Assembly (NCBI GenBank): GCA_021827205.1
Contig: JAKAWV010000003.1
Location: 142,279 to 206,278, forward strand
Length of the DNA stretch: 64,000 nucleotides
Direction of reading: 5' to 3'
Source of the DNA: Pseudomonadota bacterium
Lineage (GTDB): Bacteria; Pseudomonadota; Gammaproteobacteria; Xanthomonadales; Rhodanobacteraceae
In this document: positions 18,399 to 26,975 of the stretch, in pieces
Layout: every line of letters starts with the position of its first letter
Numbering within the stretch: the first letter of the stretch is position 1
Notes under the pieces: model-generated
Seen by the model: only the letters and a program-made list of their open reading frames with translations
Told to the model about the DNA's origin: nothing
Databases searched by the model: none
Translations under genes and position numbers: made by a program

Positions 18399-20579
18399 TC
18401 AGCACGCCTCCAGCTTGGCATAAGCCAGCACCAGCCATTTGCTGCCGGCCTGCGCGAAGTTGACCTGCACGCGGGTGTGCGCGCCGCCGCCCTCGGCGGC
18501 GGTCACCACGCCCTCGCCGAATTGCGCATGGCGCACGTGCTGGCCGAGGCGCAGCGCGGGCAACTCCTCCACTTCGCGCGCGTGCGATGGGGCGTACAGC
18601 GGCCGGCTGACCTGCACGCGCGGGCGCACCTCGTCGATCAGCGCCGCGGGCAGCTCGGCGAGGAAGCGCGACGGCCGCCCCAGCATCTCCGTGCCATGCA
18701 GGCGTCGCGACTCGGCGTAGCTCAGCAGCAGGCGCTGACGCGCGCGCGTCAGGCCGACATAAGCCAGACGGCGCTCCTCCTCGAGACGGCCATCCTCGTC
18801 CAGCGATTTCTGGCTGGGGAACAGGCCTTCCTCCAGCCCGACCAGAAACACGATGGGAAATTCCAGGCCCTTGGCCGTGTGCAGCGTCATCAGTTGCACG
18901 CAGTCCTGCCCGGCCTCGCCCTGCGCCTCGCCGGCCTCGAGCGCGGCGTGGCCGAGAAAGCTGGCCAGCACGCTCAGACCAGCCTCGGTGTCCTCGGCGC
19001 TGGGCTCGAAGCGGCCGGCGACGTTGCCCAGTTCGTCGAGATTTTCCACGCGCGATTCGGCATTGCCGCGGCTGTCCTTTTCGTAGAACGCGCGCAGCCC
19101 GGACAGCGCCAGCATCTGTTCGACGTGCTCGGCCAGGGTCAGCCCGCCGCTGGCATCCGGTGCGCTGGCGGCGATGCGCTGGATCAGTTCCATGAAACCG
19201 CGCAGCGCGTTACCGGCGCGCGCGCTCAGCGCGGACTTGTCGGCCAGCAGCAGGCTCGCCGCCTGCCACATCGACACGCGTGCCGCGCGCGCTTGCGTGC
19301 GCAGCGTGTCCAGGGTGCGCTCGCCGAGTCCGCGTGGCGGTGTGTTGACCGCGCGCTCGAAGGCGGCGTCATCGTTGTGATTGGCGGCCAGGCGCAGATA
19401 CGCCAGCGCATCGCGGATTTCGGCGCGCTCGAAAAAGCGCAGGCCGCCGTACACGCGATAACCGATGCGCTGCTGCATCAGTTGCTCCTCGAACACGCGC
19501 GACTGCGCGTTGGAGCGATACAGGATCGCGCAGTCCTCGGCGCGGCCGCCGCCATCGAGATGCTCGGCGATGCGCTGCACCACGTGGCGCGCCTCGTCCA
19601 GTTCGTTGTAGGCGGCATACAGGTCGATGCGCGCGCCGTCCGCGCCCGCGGTCCACAACTGCTTGCCGAGGCGCGTGCCGTTGTGCGCGATCAGCGCGTT
19701 GGCGGCCTTGAGGATGGTCGCCGTGGAGCGGTAGTTCTGCTCCAGACGCAGCGTGCGTGCTCCGGGGAAATCGCGCAGGAAGTGCTGCACATTCTCCACG
19801 CGCGCACCGCGCCAGCCGTAGATGGCCTGATCATCATCGCCGACCGCGAACACCTGACCGCTGTTGCCGGCGAGCACGCGAATCCACGCGTACTGCAAGG
19901 TGTTGGTGTCCTGGAATTCATCGATCAGCAGTTGCCGCCAGCGCTCGCGGTAGTGCGTGAGCAGGGCGGGCTGCTCCAGCATCAGTTCGTGCGCGCGCAG
20001 CAGCAGTTCGGCGAAATCGACCAATCCGGCGCGGCGGCAAGCGTCCTCGTAGGCGCGGTAGATGTCGATCTGCGCGCGCGTCTGCGGATGACCGCGATCC
20101 TCCAGCATGTCCGGGCGCCGGCCTTCGTCTTTCCAGGCGTTGATTTGCCAGGTGGCTTGGCGCGGCGGATGGCGCGCCTCGTCGAGGCCCAGGCCGCTGA
20201 TCACGCGCTTGACCAGGCGTTGCTGGTCGTCGGCATCGAGGATCTGGAACATCTGCGGCAGTTTTGCTTCCTGCCAGTGGCGGCGCAGCAGGCGGTGGGC
20301 GATGCCGTGGAAGGTGCCCACCGACAGGCCCTGCGTGCGGCCTTGCAGCAGCGTGTCCAGGCGCCCGCGCATCTCGCCGGCGGCCTTGTTGGTGAAAGTC
20401 ACCGCGAGGATCGCCCACGGCGGCACGCGCGCGACCTCGATCAGCCAGGCGATGCGGTGGGTCAGCACGCGGGTTTTGCCGGAGCCGGCCCCGGCCAGCA
20501 CCAGCAGGTGGCCGGCGGGCGCGCTCACCGCCTCGCGCTGGGCCGGGTTGAGCACGTCGAGCAAATGCGAGACATCCAT
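18399..20579 (-). CDS. uvrD: DNA helicase II (UvrD)
   Basis: UvrD/PcrA-type superfamily 1 3'-5' helicase of 726 residues, acting in nucleotide excision and mismatch repair. It shows the Q motif (LNPAQREAV), Walker A GAGSGKT (30-36), the motif III region GDDDQAIYGWRGA, LIDEFQDTN (Walker B), QNYRST, MTLHTAKGLEF and VGLTRAR. The C-terminal Tudor-like region contains LRLGQHVRHAQFGEGVV. No frameshift or truncation. Confidence 0.97.
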   Translation of the reverse strand: MDVSHLLDVLNPAQREAVSAPAGHLLVLAGAGSGKTRVLTHRIAWLIEVARVPPWAILAVTFTNKAAGEMRGRLDTLLQGRTQGLSVGTFHGIAHRLLRRHWQEAKLPQMFQILDADDQQRLVKRVISGLGLDEARHPPRQATWQINAWKDEGRRPDMLEDRGHPQTRAQIDIYRAYEDACRRAGLVDFAELLLRAHELMLEQPALLTHYRERWRQLLIDEFQDTNTLQYAWIRVLAGNSGQVFAVGDDDQAIYGWRGARVENVQHFLRDFPGARTLRLEQNYRSTATILKAANALIAHNGTRLGKQLWTAGADGARIDLYAAYNELDEARHVVQRIAEHLDGGGRAEDCAILYRSNAQSRVFEEQLMQQRIGYRVYGGLRFFERAEIRDALAYLRLAANHNDDAAFERAVNTPPRGLGERTLDTLRTQARAARVSMWQAASLLLADKSALSARAGNALRGFMELIQRIAASAPDASGGLTLAEHVEQMLALSGLRAFYEKDSRGNAESRVENLDELGNVAGRFEPSAEDTEAGLSVLASFLGHAALEAGEAQGEAGQDCVQLMTLHTAKGLEFPIVFLVGLEEGLFPSQKSLDEDGRLEEERRLAYVGLTRARQRLLLSYAESRRLHGTEMLGRPSRFLAELPAALIDEVRPRVQVSRPLYAPSHAREVEELPALRLGQHVRHAQFGEGVVTAAEGGGAHTRVQVNFAQAGSKWLVLAYAKLEAC

Positions 20580-20649
20580 GCGCGCATTGTATCGGCCACG
20601 CGCCGGGCTGATCGGCGTCGGCGCGCTGAGCAGGGCGCGCCGATGGCGC

Positions 20650-20868
20650 TCAGCGTCGCCGCAGCGCGCCGGCTCCGATCAGCACCACGCCGATCGCGAT
20701 CAAGCCATAGCCGATAGGTGCCGGAATGCTTTGCTCGCTGGTGGTTTTCAGCGTCAGTGGGCCGATGCTGGCGGCGGTGTGGGTGCGCTCGTAGTGGCCG
20801 TGACCGAAGCCGATCCACAAACCGCCGAGGGCAAGCAGCAGTCCGATCACGATGAAGGTGGTGCGCAT
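20650..20868 (-). CDS. Small two-helix membrane protein (DUF3185-like)
   Basis: A 72-residue protein with hydrophobic segments at residues 5-20 and 52-68 flanking a short polar stretch, ending in RRR. AGGAG precedes the ATG by 8 bases. The pattern resembles small DUF3185-type membrane proteins; function unknown. It is the first gene on the left side of the disrupted yqhA, with the same orientation. Confidence 0.75.
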   Translation of the reverse strand: MRTTFIVIGLLLALGGLWIGFGHGHYERTHTAASIGPLTLKTTSEQSIPAPIGYGLIAIGVVLIGAGALRRR

Positions 20869-20914
20869 GGCCTTGCTCCTGGGTGTGGCGTGGGAAATTG
20901 AATCGCGGGTTGCC

Positions 20915-21190
20915 TCAGGCGTGCGCTGCTGCGCGCGTCGGTGGACTCATGATGCGGTCGATCAGGGCAATGGCCACGGCCGAGACCACGAAAGTCAGAT
21001 GCAGCAGCAACTGCCAGAAGATCACGCGATCGGGAAGGTCACTGGCCTTGATGAAACTGGCCAGCAGGTGGATCGAGCTGATGCCGATGATGGCCGTGGC
21101 CAGCTAGACCTTGAGCACCGTGGCGTTGACGTGACTGAGCCACTCGGGCTGGTCCGGATGGTCTTCCAGCCGCAGCCGCAGCCGCTGTTC
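20915..21190 (-). pseudogene. yqhA: yqhA (UPF0114) pseudogene, C-terminal fragment
   Basis: Read on the minus strand, this stretch encodes the end of a YqhA/UPF0114 membrane protein. It contains [15 protein letters not shown], then LATAIIGISSIHLL and LLLHLTFVVSAVAIALIDRI, ending at TGA 20915. There is an in-frame TAG (21104-21106) where relatives have a Lys/Gln-type codon in LKVKLAT. The 5' side stops abruptly at 21190, where an unrelated AT-richer sequence begins. The missing N-terminal half lies at 27427-27570 on the same strand. Confidence 0.85.
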
Positions 21191-21334
21191 CGCACAAATA
21201 TAATCGTAAACGCGAACCCGTGTATTTGCTTGCTTTGTGGGATGCTCGTTGGCCAGCGGTTTCGCACAAAGTCGTAAACGAATCCCGGCGAGCAGGCTGC
21301 GCGACCTCTACAACGACAAATAATGTCGAAAACG
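21191..21334. repeat. Three imperfect copies of a ~20-bp motif at the island edge
   Basis: On the plus strand CGCACAAATATAATCGTAAA (then CG) lies at 21191-21212, CGCACAAAGTCGTAAACG at 21263-21280, and ACGACAAATAATGTCGAAAA (then CG) at 21313-21334. All have the form (C/A)CG(C)ACAAA-n-TCG(T/A)AAACG and the same orientation. The first directly abuts the broken yqhA gene. The surrounding sequence is AT-richer than its neighbours. Such iterated sites are typical of recombinase-binding ends of mobile elements; that role is inference. Confidence 0.5.
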
Positions 21335-21530
21335 ATGGGTGACCCGAGAGTGCAAGCCGGGTCAGTAGCTCCCGGGTCGGGACTTTGGTGTGCTGCCGAC
21401 ACAACGTGGCGTCCCGGCCACAGTCCTGCCCAGGACTCGAGAGCGGCCCCATACTAGCCAATGCCCCCGGCTACGCTTGTCAGACAGGAAAACCACCGGG
21501 TGTAGGCGGCCGTGAACCTGTGAGTAAACG

Positions 21531-21893
21531 TTACAGCCCACGAGAGAGCACCAGCGCCAACAAATCACCAATGTTGCGGTGCGCCTCCACCGGATGCCGC
21601 AGTGATACGCGTGGATCCACCTTGTAGCGGTTGCGCCGGCCCTCGCGCACGCGCGCCAGCACACCGGCGGCCTCGAGGTCGGCCACGATGCGCTGCACCG
21701 CGCGCTCGGTGATGCCGACCTGCGCGGCCACGTCGCGCAGCAGCATGCCCGGGTTGGCCGCCAGGCAGAACAGCACGTGCGCGTGATTGCTGAAGAAGGT
21801 CCATGCCGCGGGCACAGCCTCAGTCGCCGTGCCGCGGGTGCGCGCGGCGGATGCGCGCAGCGGCGGAGATTGACGTCGTTCAATACGCGACAT
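21531..21893 (-). CDS. Winged helix-turn-helix transcriptional regulator (MarR-like)
   Basis: A 120-residue DNA-binding protein. After an Arg-rich leader, residues from HAHVLFCLAANPG on form a winged helix: DVAAQVGITERAVQRIVADL is the helix-turn-helix and GRRNRYKVD the wing. It is divergent from icd, with its ATG 21893 inside the icd promoter. A TTG at 21920 would lengthen it by nine residues. The palindrome in the shared control region is the likely operator, so it probably controls icd and itself. The inducer is unknown. Confidence 0.85.
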   Translation of the reverse strand: MSRIERRQSPPLRASAARTRGTATEAVPAAWTFFSNHAHVLFCLAANPGMLLRDVAAQVGITERAVQRIVADLEAAGVLARVREGRRNRYKVDPRVSLRHPVEAHRNIGDLLALVLSRGL

Positions 21894-21911
21894 ATTATTC
21901 GTGTTACGAAT
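21870..21911 (+). promoter_or_regulatory. icd promoter with overlapping palindromic operator
   Basis: TTGACG (21870-21875), a 17-base spacer and TATTAT (21893-21898) form a near-consensus sigma-70 promoter reading into icd. A perfect inverted repeat, ATTCGT-GTT-ACGAAT (21897-21911), overlaps the end of the -10 box and the expected start site. A repressor bound there would block transcription; the divergent winged-helix protein is the obvious candidate. Confidence 0.75.
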
Positions 21912-21931
21912 GACGCTCAAAGGAGGCTCCG

Positions 21932-23440
21932 ATGTCCACCGTACTCAACACACCGCTCTCGCCCGTACCCGTCAAGACCCATAAGCATCGCGTCTGCGTA
22001 GCGCGCGGTGACGGCATTGGCCCCGAGATCACCGATGCCGTGCTGCACATCTTGCGCGAAGCGGGCGTGCCCGTCGAGTTCGAGCCGCTGGAGCTGGGCG
22101 AGCGCGCTTACCGCGCCGGCCATGCCGCCGGCATTCCGGACGCGGCCTGGGAGGCCATCACCGCGCGCGGCGTGCTGCTCAAGGGGCCGATCACCACGCC
22201 GCAGGGCGGCGGCTACAAGAGCGTCAACGTGACGCTGCGCAAGGCGCTGGGCCTGTACGCCAACGTGCGCCCCTGCGTGGCGCTGCACCCCTACGTGCCC
22301 TCGCAGCACCCGGGTATGGACGTGGTGATCGTGCGCGAGAACGAGGAGGACACCTACGGCGGCATCGAGCACCGTCAGACCGGCGAAGTCGTGCAGTGCC
22401 TGAAGCTGATCAGCCGCCCCGGCTGCGAGCGCGTGATCCGCTACGCCTTCGAGTACGCGCGCCGCAACGGCCGGCGCAAGGTGAGCTGTCTGACCAAGGA
22501 CAACATCATGAAGCTCACCGATGGCCTGTTCCACACGGTGTTCGAGGAGATCGCGCGCGAATACCCCGAGCTGGAGGCCGAGCACCGCATCATCGACATC
22601 GGCGCCGCGCGCCTGGCCACCAGGCCGCGCGAGTTCGACGTCATCGTCACCCTCAATCTCTACGGCGACATCCTCTCGGATATCGCCGCCGAGCTGGCGG
22701 GCTCGATCGGCATGGCCGCCTCGGCCAACGTCGGCGGGACGCTGGCCATGTTCGAGGCGGTGCACGGCTCGGCGCCGGACATCGCGGGCAAGAACGTGGC
22801 CAACCCCTCCGGCCTGCTGCTGGCGGCGCTGATGATGCTCGAGCACCTGGGTGAGCAGGCGACGGCGGCATCGATCCACAATGCCTGGCTGCGCACGCTG
22901 GAGGATGGCCTGCACACCGCCGACCTGATGAACGAGGCCACCAGCAAGCGCTGCGTGGGCACGCGCGAGTTCGCGCACGCGGTGGCCATGCGCTTGGGAC
23001 TGATGCCGAAGGTGCTGAAGCCTCGCACAGTGGATGACACGGACGTACCGCAGCTGCCTCCGTGCGCCACGCGACCGTCGATCGCGCCTGCCGCACGCGC
23101 CGAGAAACGTTGCGTCGGCATCGACGTGTTCCTGGATTGGGATGCGCCCGGGCGCGATGCAGCACAACTGGCGCCGCGCCTGCAGGCCGCGGCAGGAGCG
23201 TCACTGCGGCTGGCGCTGATCACCAACCGCGGTGTGCGCGTGTGGCCCGAAGGCCACGCGCAGACGCTGTGTACCGACCACTGGCGCTGCCGCTTCCTGG
23301 CGCAGGACGACCACTGCGACCACGCAATGCTGCTGGCGCTGCAGCAACGCTTGCTGGATGCCGGCCTTGAGTCGATCAAGACCGAGAACCTGTACACCTT
23401 CGATGGCAAGCCCGGCTACTCGGCGGGCCAGGGCGAGTGA
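21932..23440 (+). CDS. icd: Isocitrate dehydrogenase, Thermus-type with C-terminal extension
   Basis: A 502-residue member of the isocitrate/isopropylmalate dehydrogenase family. Residues 20-340 hold the catalytic core: GDGIGPEITDAV, substrate-binding SVNVTLRKALGLYANVRP, the VRENEEDTYGGIEH loop, the metal-binding NLYGDILSD and the cofactor-binding HGSAPDIAGKNVANPSG. A C-terminal extension of about 140 residues follows, as in the Thermus thermophilus enzyme. It should oxidise isocitrate to 2-oxoglutarate in the TCA cycle; NAD versus NADP use is not settled here. AGGAGG sits 5 bases before the ATG. The next gene overlaps its stop by 4 bases. Confidence 0.92.
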   Translation: MSTVLNTPLSPVPVKTHKHRVCVARGDGIGPEITDAVLHILREAGVPVEFEPLELGERAYRAGHAAGIPDAAWEAITARGVLLKGPITTPQGGGYKSVNVTLRKALGLYANVRPCVALHPYVPSQHPGMDVVIVRENEEDTYGGIEHRQTGEVVQCLKLISRPGCERVIRYAFEYARRNGRRKVSCLTKDNIMKLTDGLFHTVFEEIAREYPELEAEHRIIDIGAARLATRPREFDVIVTLNLYGDILSDIAAELAGSIGMAASANVGGTLAMFEAVHGSAPDIAGKNVANPSGLLLAALMMLEHLGEQATAASIHNAWLRTLEDGLHTADLMNEATSKRCVGTREFAHAVAMRLGLMPKVLKPRTVDDTDVPQLPPCATRPSIAPAARAEKRCVGIDVFLDWDAPGRDAAQLAPRLQAAAGASLRLALITNRGVRVWPEGHAQTLCTDHWRCRFLAQDDHCDHAMLLALQQRLLDAGLESIKTENLYTFDGKPGYSAGQGE

Positions 23441-24285
23441 TCCGTCCGCAGGACTGGTGCGGGCGGTGTCTGGCCGTCGCCACGCGCCATGGCAAGGCGC
23501 GTGCGCTGCGCGCGCCCCTGCGCCGCGTCCTGGGCGTGCGGCTGTGCACGCCGCGCGACCTGGACACCGATGCACTGGGCACCTTCACCGGCGAGATCGC
23601 GCGCACCCAGCCACCGCTGCGCACCGCCGCGGCCAAGGCGCGTCTGGCGCTGACCACGGCGCCCGGCGCACTCGCGGTGCTGGCCAGCGAGGCCAGCTTC
23701 GGGCCCGATCCGGTCTTGGGCTATGTGCCGCTGCATCAGGAGTGGCTGGTGTGCGTGCCTGCGTCGGCACCGCAGGTAGTGATCGCCGTCGGCCTGGCCA
23801 CGCACACCGCCCAGTTCGCGCATCGGCCGCTCGCCGAGGACGAGACACCCTCCGAGGATTTTCTGCACTCGGCGGGGTTTCCCGCGCATGCGCTGATCCT
23901 GCGCGCGCAGACCGACCCGCCTCGCTTCTGGAAGGCGTTGCGCAGCCGCGCCGCACTCGACGCGGCGCTCGCCCAGGCGCGCAACTGCGCGGTGCCGCTA
24001 CGGCTCGAGACCGACATGCGCGCGCACCTCAACCCGACACGCATGGTCCAGTTGGCACGGTTGGGCGTGCGCATGGCGCAGCGCCTGGCAAGCGCCTGTC
24101 CGCGCTGCGGCGGCGCCGGGTTCGGACTCGAGGAGCTACTGCTGGGGCTGCCCTGCGCCGTATGCGATGCACCCACCGCGCAGGTGGGCAGTGAACGCCA
24201 TACCTGTCCCTGGTGCGCGCACACTGTCATCCACACACGTACCGGCCAAGCGGACCCAGCGCATTGTCCAATCTGCAACCCCTGA
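23437..24285 (+). CDS. DUF6671-like protein with C-terminal zinc ribbons
   Basis: A 282-residue protein of unknown function starting with GTG 23437, which overlaps the icd stop (GTGA), so the two are translationally coupled. The N-terminal region has TRHGKARALRAPLRRVLGV and ATHTAQFAHRPLAEDE. From about residue 180 comes LRLETDMRAHLNPTRMVQL, then three to four CxxC pairs (CPRC, CAVC, CPWC, CPIC) that look like zinc ribbons. The pattern resembles DUF6671 proteins as I recall them. A role linked to isocitrate dehydrogenase is suggested only by the overlap. Confidence 0.8.
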   Translation: MIRPQDWCGRCLAVATRHGKARALRAPLRRVLGVRLCTPRDLDTDALGTFTGEIARTQPPLRTAAAKARLALTTAPGALAVLASEASFGPDPVLGYVPLHQEWLVCVPASAPQVVIAVGLATHTAQFAHRPLAEDETPSEDFLHSAGFPAHALILRAQTDPPRFWKALRSRAALDAALAQARNCAVPLRLETDMRAHLNPTRMVQLARLGVRMAQRLASACPRCGGAGFGLEELLLGLPCAVCDAPTAQVGSERHTCPWCAHTVIHTRTGQADPAHCPICNP

Positions 24286-24320
24286 GTGACGGGTCGATCG
24301 GCGCGCCTCGCTGGACCAGG

Positions 24321-24423
24321 GTGCGGGTCATCGGCAATGGCGGGCACCCGCACGCGCTGGCTTGGAAACTGACGCAATCGTCGCGCGCGCAAGGTGGTCG
24401 TGGATCCGGCAACGGCGGCACCA
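24321..24423 (+). pseudogene. purD: purD 5' fragment (glycinamide ribonucleotide synthetase remnant)
   Basis: The plus-strand frame from GTG 24321 reads [20 protein letters not shown] and, a few residues on, GNGGT. This matches the PurD N-terminus, typically KVLVIGNGGREHALAWKLAQ followed by a PGNGGTA motif. Homology ends at about 24423 and the frame continues without similarity into the pyrC leader. The Arg-Glu of the conserved GGREHA is already changed to His-Pro. It is too short to function. No complete purD is present in the window, although purH is. Confidence 0.75.
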
Positions 24424-24511
24424 TGTGCACATCGCACCTGTGTTCGCGTGCATCGTTCTATTCCGCAAGAATCGGTCGTTGTGCTGCACGAAGTCGAAGG
24501 TATGCCGAACA

Positions 24512-25546
24512 GTGACTCGCCTAACCCTCATACGCCCCGACGATTGGCATTTGCACCTGCGCGATGGTGAGGTGCTGGCCTCGGTGCTCCCCGACACGGC
24601 GCGGCGGTTTGCGCGCGCCATCGTCATGCCCAATCTCAAGCCGCCCGTGACCACGACGGAGCAGGCGCTGGCTTATCGCGAGCGCATCCTTGCGGCTTTG
24701 CCGGAGAGCATGTCGTTCGAGCCGCTGATGGCGCTCCACCTCACCGAAGGTACGGAGCCGTCCGCGATCGCCACGGCCAAGGCGAGCGGCGCCGTGCACG
24801 CGATCAAGTATTACCCGGCCGACGCGACCACGAACGCCGAGTTCGGCGTGACCGATATCAAGCGCTGCTACCCGGTGTTCGCCGCGATGGAGCGGCACGA
24901 CTTGCCGTTGCTCCTGCACGGCGAGGTGACCGATCCTGCGGTGGATGCCTTCGACCGCGAGGCGGTATTCATCGAGCGCCATCTGGCGCCGCTGGTGCGC
25001 GCGTTCCCCGGCCTGCGCATGGTGCTGGAGCACATCACGACGCGCGCGGCGGTCGAGTTCGTCAACCAGGCCCCGAATAACCTCGCCGCAACGATTACCG
25101 CTCACCACCTGCTGCTCAATCGCAACGCCATGTTCGAGGGAGGCCTGAGGCCGCACCATTACTGCCTGCCGCTCTTGAAGCGCGAGACGCACCGCGCGGC
25201 GCTCGTCGCTGCGGCGACGAACGGCAACCCGAAATTTTTCCTCGGCACCGACAGCGCGCCACATCCGCGCCGCGCCAAGGAGTCCGCCTGCGGCTGCGCC
25301 GGCATTTACACCGCGCACGCGGCGCTTGAGCTTTATGCCGAGGCATTCGAGCAGGCTGGCGCGCTCGAACGGCTGGAGGCGTTCGCGAGTTTTCACGGCT
25401 CCGATTTTTACCGGTTGCCGCGCAACCGCGATCGGGTAACGCTGGTGAAGGCGTCTTGGCCAGTGTCATCGGAGATCAATATTGGTGCAGATACGCTGGT
25501 ACCGCTGCGTGCAGGAGAAACCGTTGCTTGGAAACTTGCCGACTGA
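24512..25546 (+). CDS. pyrC: Dihydroorotase, E. coli PyrC type
   Basis: PyrC of 344 residues closes the dihydroorotate ring in pyrimidine synthesis. The metal motif is H13-L-H15 in [10 protein letters not shown]. Lys99 ([12 protein letters not shown]) is the carbamylated ligand, and [24 protein letters not shown] and FLGTDSAPH follow. The length matches the E. coli enzyme (348). The start is taken as GTG 24512, at the conserved [12 protein letters not shown]; the frame is open for 50 codons upstream. Third positions are less G/C-rich than in neighbouring genes, in keeping with a recent arrival. Confidence 0.95.
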   Translation: MTRLTLIRPDDWHLHLRDGEVLASVLPDTARRFARAIVMPNLKPPVTTTEQALAYRERILAALPESMSFEPLMALHLTEGTEPSAIATAKASGAVHAIKYYPADATTNAEFGVTDIKRCYPVFAAMERHDLPLLLHGEVTDPAVDAFDREAVFIERHLAPLVRAFPGLRMVLEHITTRAAVEFVNQAPNNLAATITAHHLLLNRNAMFEGGLRPHHYCLPLLKRETHRAALVAAATNGNPKFFLGTDSAPHPRRAKESACGCAGIYTAHAALELYAEAFEQAGALERLEAFASFHGSDFYRLPRNRDRVTLVKASWPVSSEINIGADTLVPLRAGETVAWKLAD

Positions 25547-25694
25547 TTGCAGGCTTCTTGGGTGCAAGAGACGCTGGGGCATGTCTACCGGCGCGGTCCT
25601 GAAGCCATCGGACGCCGGCAGTGTGAAGTAAGTCCCTACATGGAAGCTGCCGATGATGGCTCATCACGATACCGACTGCTCTGAAGAAATTTGG

Positions 25695-26975
25695 ATGGCG
25701 GACGCCCTCGCCTTCGACCGAGCCCATCTCTGGCACCCCTATGCCTCGATGATCGATCCGACGCCGCCCTGCCCCGTGGTTTCCGCCGAGGGGGTGCGCT
25801 TGAAACTGGCCGACGGGCGTGAGTTGATCGACGGCATGGCCTCGTGGTGGGCGGTGATCCACGGCTACAACCACCCCGCGCTCAACCGCGCGCTGGAAGA
25901 GCAGCTCAAGCGCATGGCGCACGTCATGTTCGGCGGCCTCACCCACGAGCCCGCCATTGCGCTCGCGCGCCGGGTGGTGGCGCTCACGCCCGCGCCCCTG
26001 GAGAAGGTCTTTTTCTGCGATTCGGGTTCGGTGTCAGTGGAGGTGGCCATCAAGATGGCGATCCAGTACTGGCAAGCCCGACGTCGGCCGGGCAAGCGTC
26101 GGCTGCTTGCCCTGCGAGGTGGCTACCACGGCGATACCTTCGCCGCCATGTCGGTGTGCGACCCGGTCACCGGCATGCATCATCTGTTCAAGGGGGTGCT
26201 CCCGAAGCAGCTCTTCGCGCCCCGTCCCCGGTGCCGTTTCGGCAGCCCTTGGGAGCCGTCTGACATTGCTGAATTCGCACACCTGATCGAGGCGCACGAG
26301 GATACGCTCGCGGCGGTAATCCTGGAGCCCATCGCGCAAGGCGCGGGCGGCATGTGGTTCTACCACCCGGAGTACTTGCGCCAGGTACGCACCTTGTGTG
26401 ACGCGCATGACGTGCTGCTGATCGCCGACGAGATCGCCACTGGCTTCGGCCGCACCGGCCGGCTGTTCGCCTGCGAGCACGCAGGCATCGTCCCGGACAT
26501 TCTTTGTCTGGGCAAGGCGCTCACCGGCGGCTACTTGACCTTGGCCGCCACCCTGACCACCGCCGAGGTGGCCGAGACGATCTCCCGCGGCGGGGCGGAC
26601 TGTTTCATGCACGGCCCCACCTTCATGGCCAATCCGCTCGCCTGCACAGTCGCCGCGGCAAGCATCGATCTGCTGCTGGGCTACGACTGGCCAGCAAGGG
26701 TGCGGAGTATCGAAAGCCAGATGCGCACGGAGCTTGCCCCCTGTGCCGCGCTGGCGACGGTGCGGGAGGTCCGCGTGCTGGGCGCGATCGGCGTCATCGA
26801 GATGCATGCGCCGGTCGATCTGCGCACGTTGACGACACGATTCGTCGAGGCCGGTGTCTGGCTTCGGCCTTTCGGCCGCCTCGTGTACATGATGCCTCCG
26901 TACGTGATCGACCCGGCGGATTTATCGGTGTTGACAGGTGCCGTGAGGCACGTCTTGTCGGAGGCCGGCAAGTAA
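25695..26975 (+). CDS. bioA: Adenosylmethionine-8-amino-7-oxononanoate aminotransferase
   Basis: BioA of 426 residues makes 7,8-diaminopelargonate from KAPA with S-adenosylmethionine as amino donor (biotin pathway). It is a class III PLP aminotransferase: HLWHPYASM near the start, [15 protein letters not shown], the cofactor-binding Asp in [15 protein letters not shown] and the PLP Lys274 in [12 protein letters not shown] 25695 is chosen because upstream ATGs at 25653/25656 are followed by AT-rich codons unlike the gene. No other bio genes are nearby. Confidence 0.95.
   Translation: MADALAFDRAHLWHPYASMIDPTPPCPVVSAEGVRLKLADGRELIDGMASWWAVIHGYNHPALNRALEEQLKRMAHVMFGGLTHEPAIALARRVVALTPAPLEKVFFCDSGSVSVEVAIKMAIQYWQARRRPGKRRLLALRGGYHGDTFAAMSVCDPVTGMHHLFKGVLPKQLFAPRPRCRFGSPWEPSDIAEFAHLIEAHEDTLAAVILEPIAQGAGGMWFYHPEYLRQVRTLCDAHDVLLIADEIATGFGRTGRLFACEHAGIVPDILCLGKALTGGYLTLAATLTTAEVAETISRGGADCFMHGPTFMANPLACTVAAASIDLLLGYDWPARVRSIESQMRTELAPCAALATVREVRVLGAIGVIEMHAPVDLRTLTTRFVEAGVWLRPFGRLVYMMPPYVIDPADLSVLTGAVRHVLSEAGK

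Noticed and set aside
18354..20717. 787-codon plus-strand frame opposite uvrD, and similar long frames opposite polA, purH and rpoD
   Set aside because: All helicase, polymerase and sigma-factor motifs are on the other strand; these frames have no recognisable domain.
21191..21334. The three iterated motifs as a CRISPR array
   Set aside because: Only three imperfect copies with unequal spacers of about 50 and 32 bases and no cas genes nearby.
25653..25694. Earlier bioA start at ATG 25653
   Set aside because: A GGAAG lies upstream, but the 14 codons have A/T-rich third positions and no counterpart in BioA proteins, which begin near the [12 protein letters not shown] segment.
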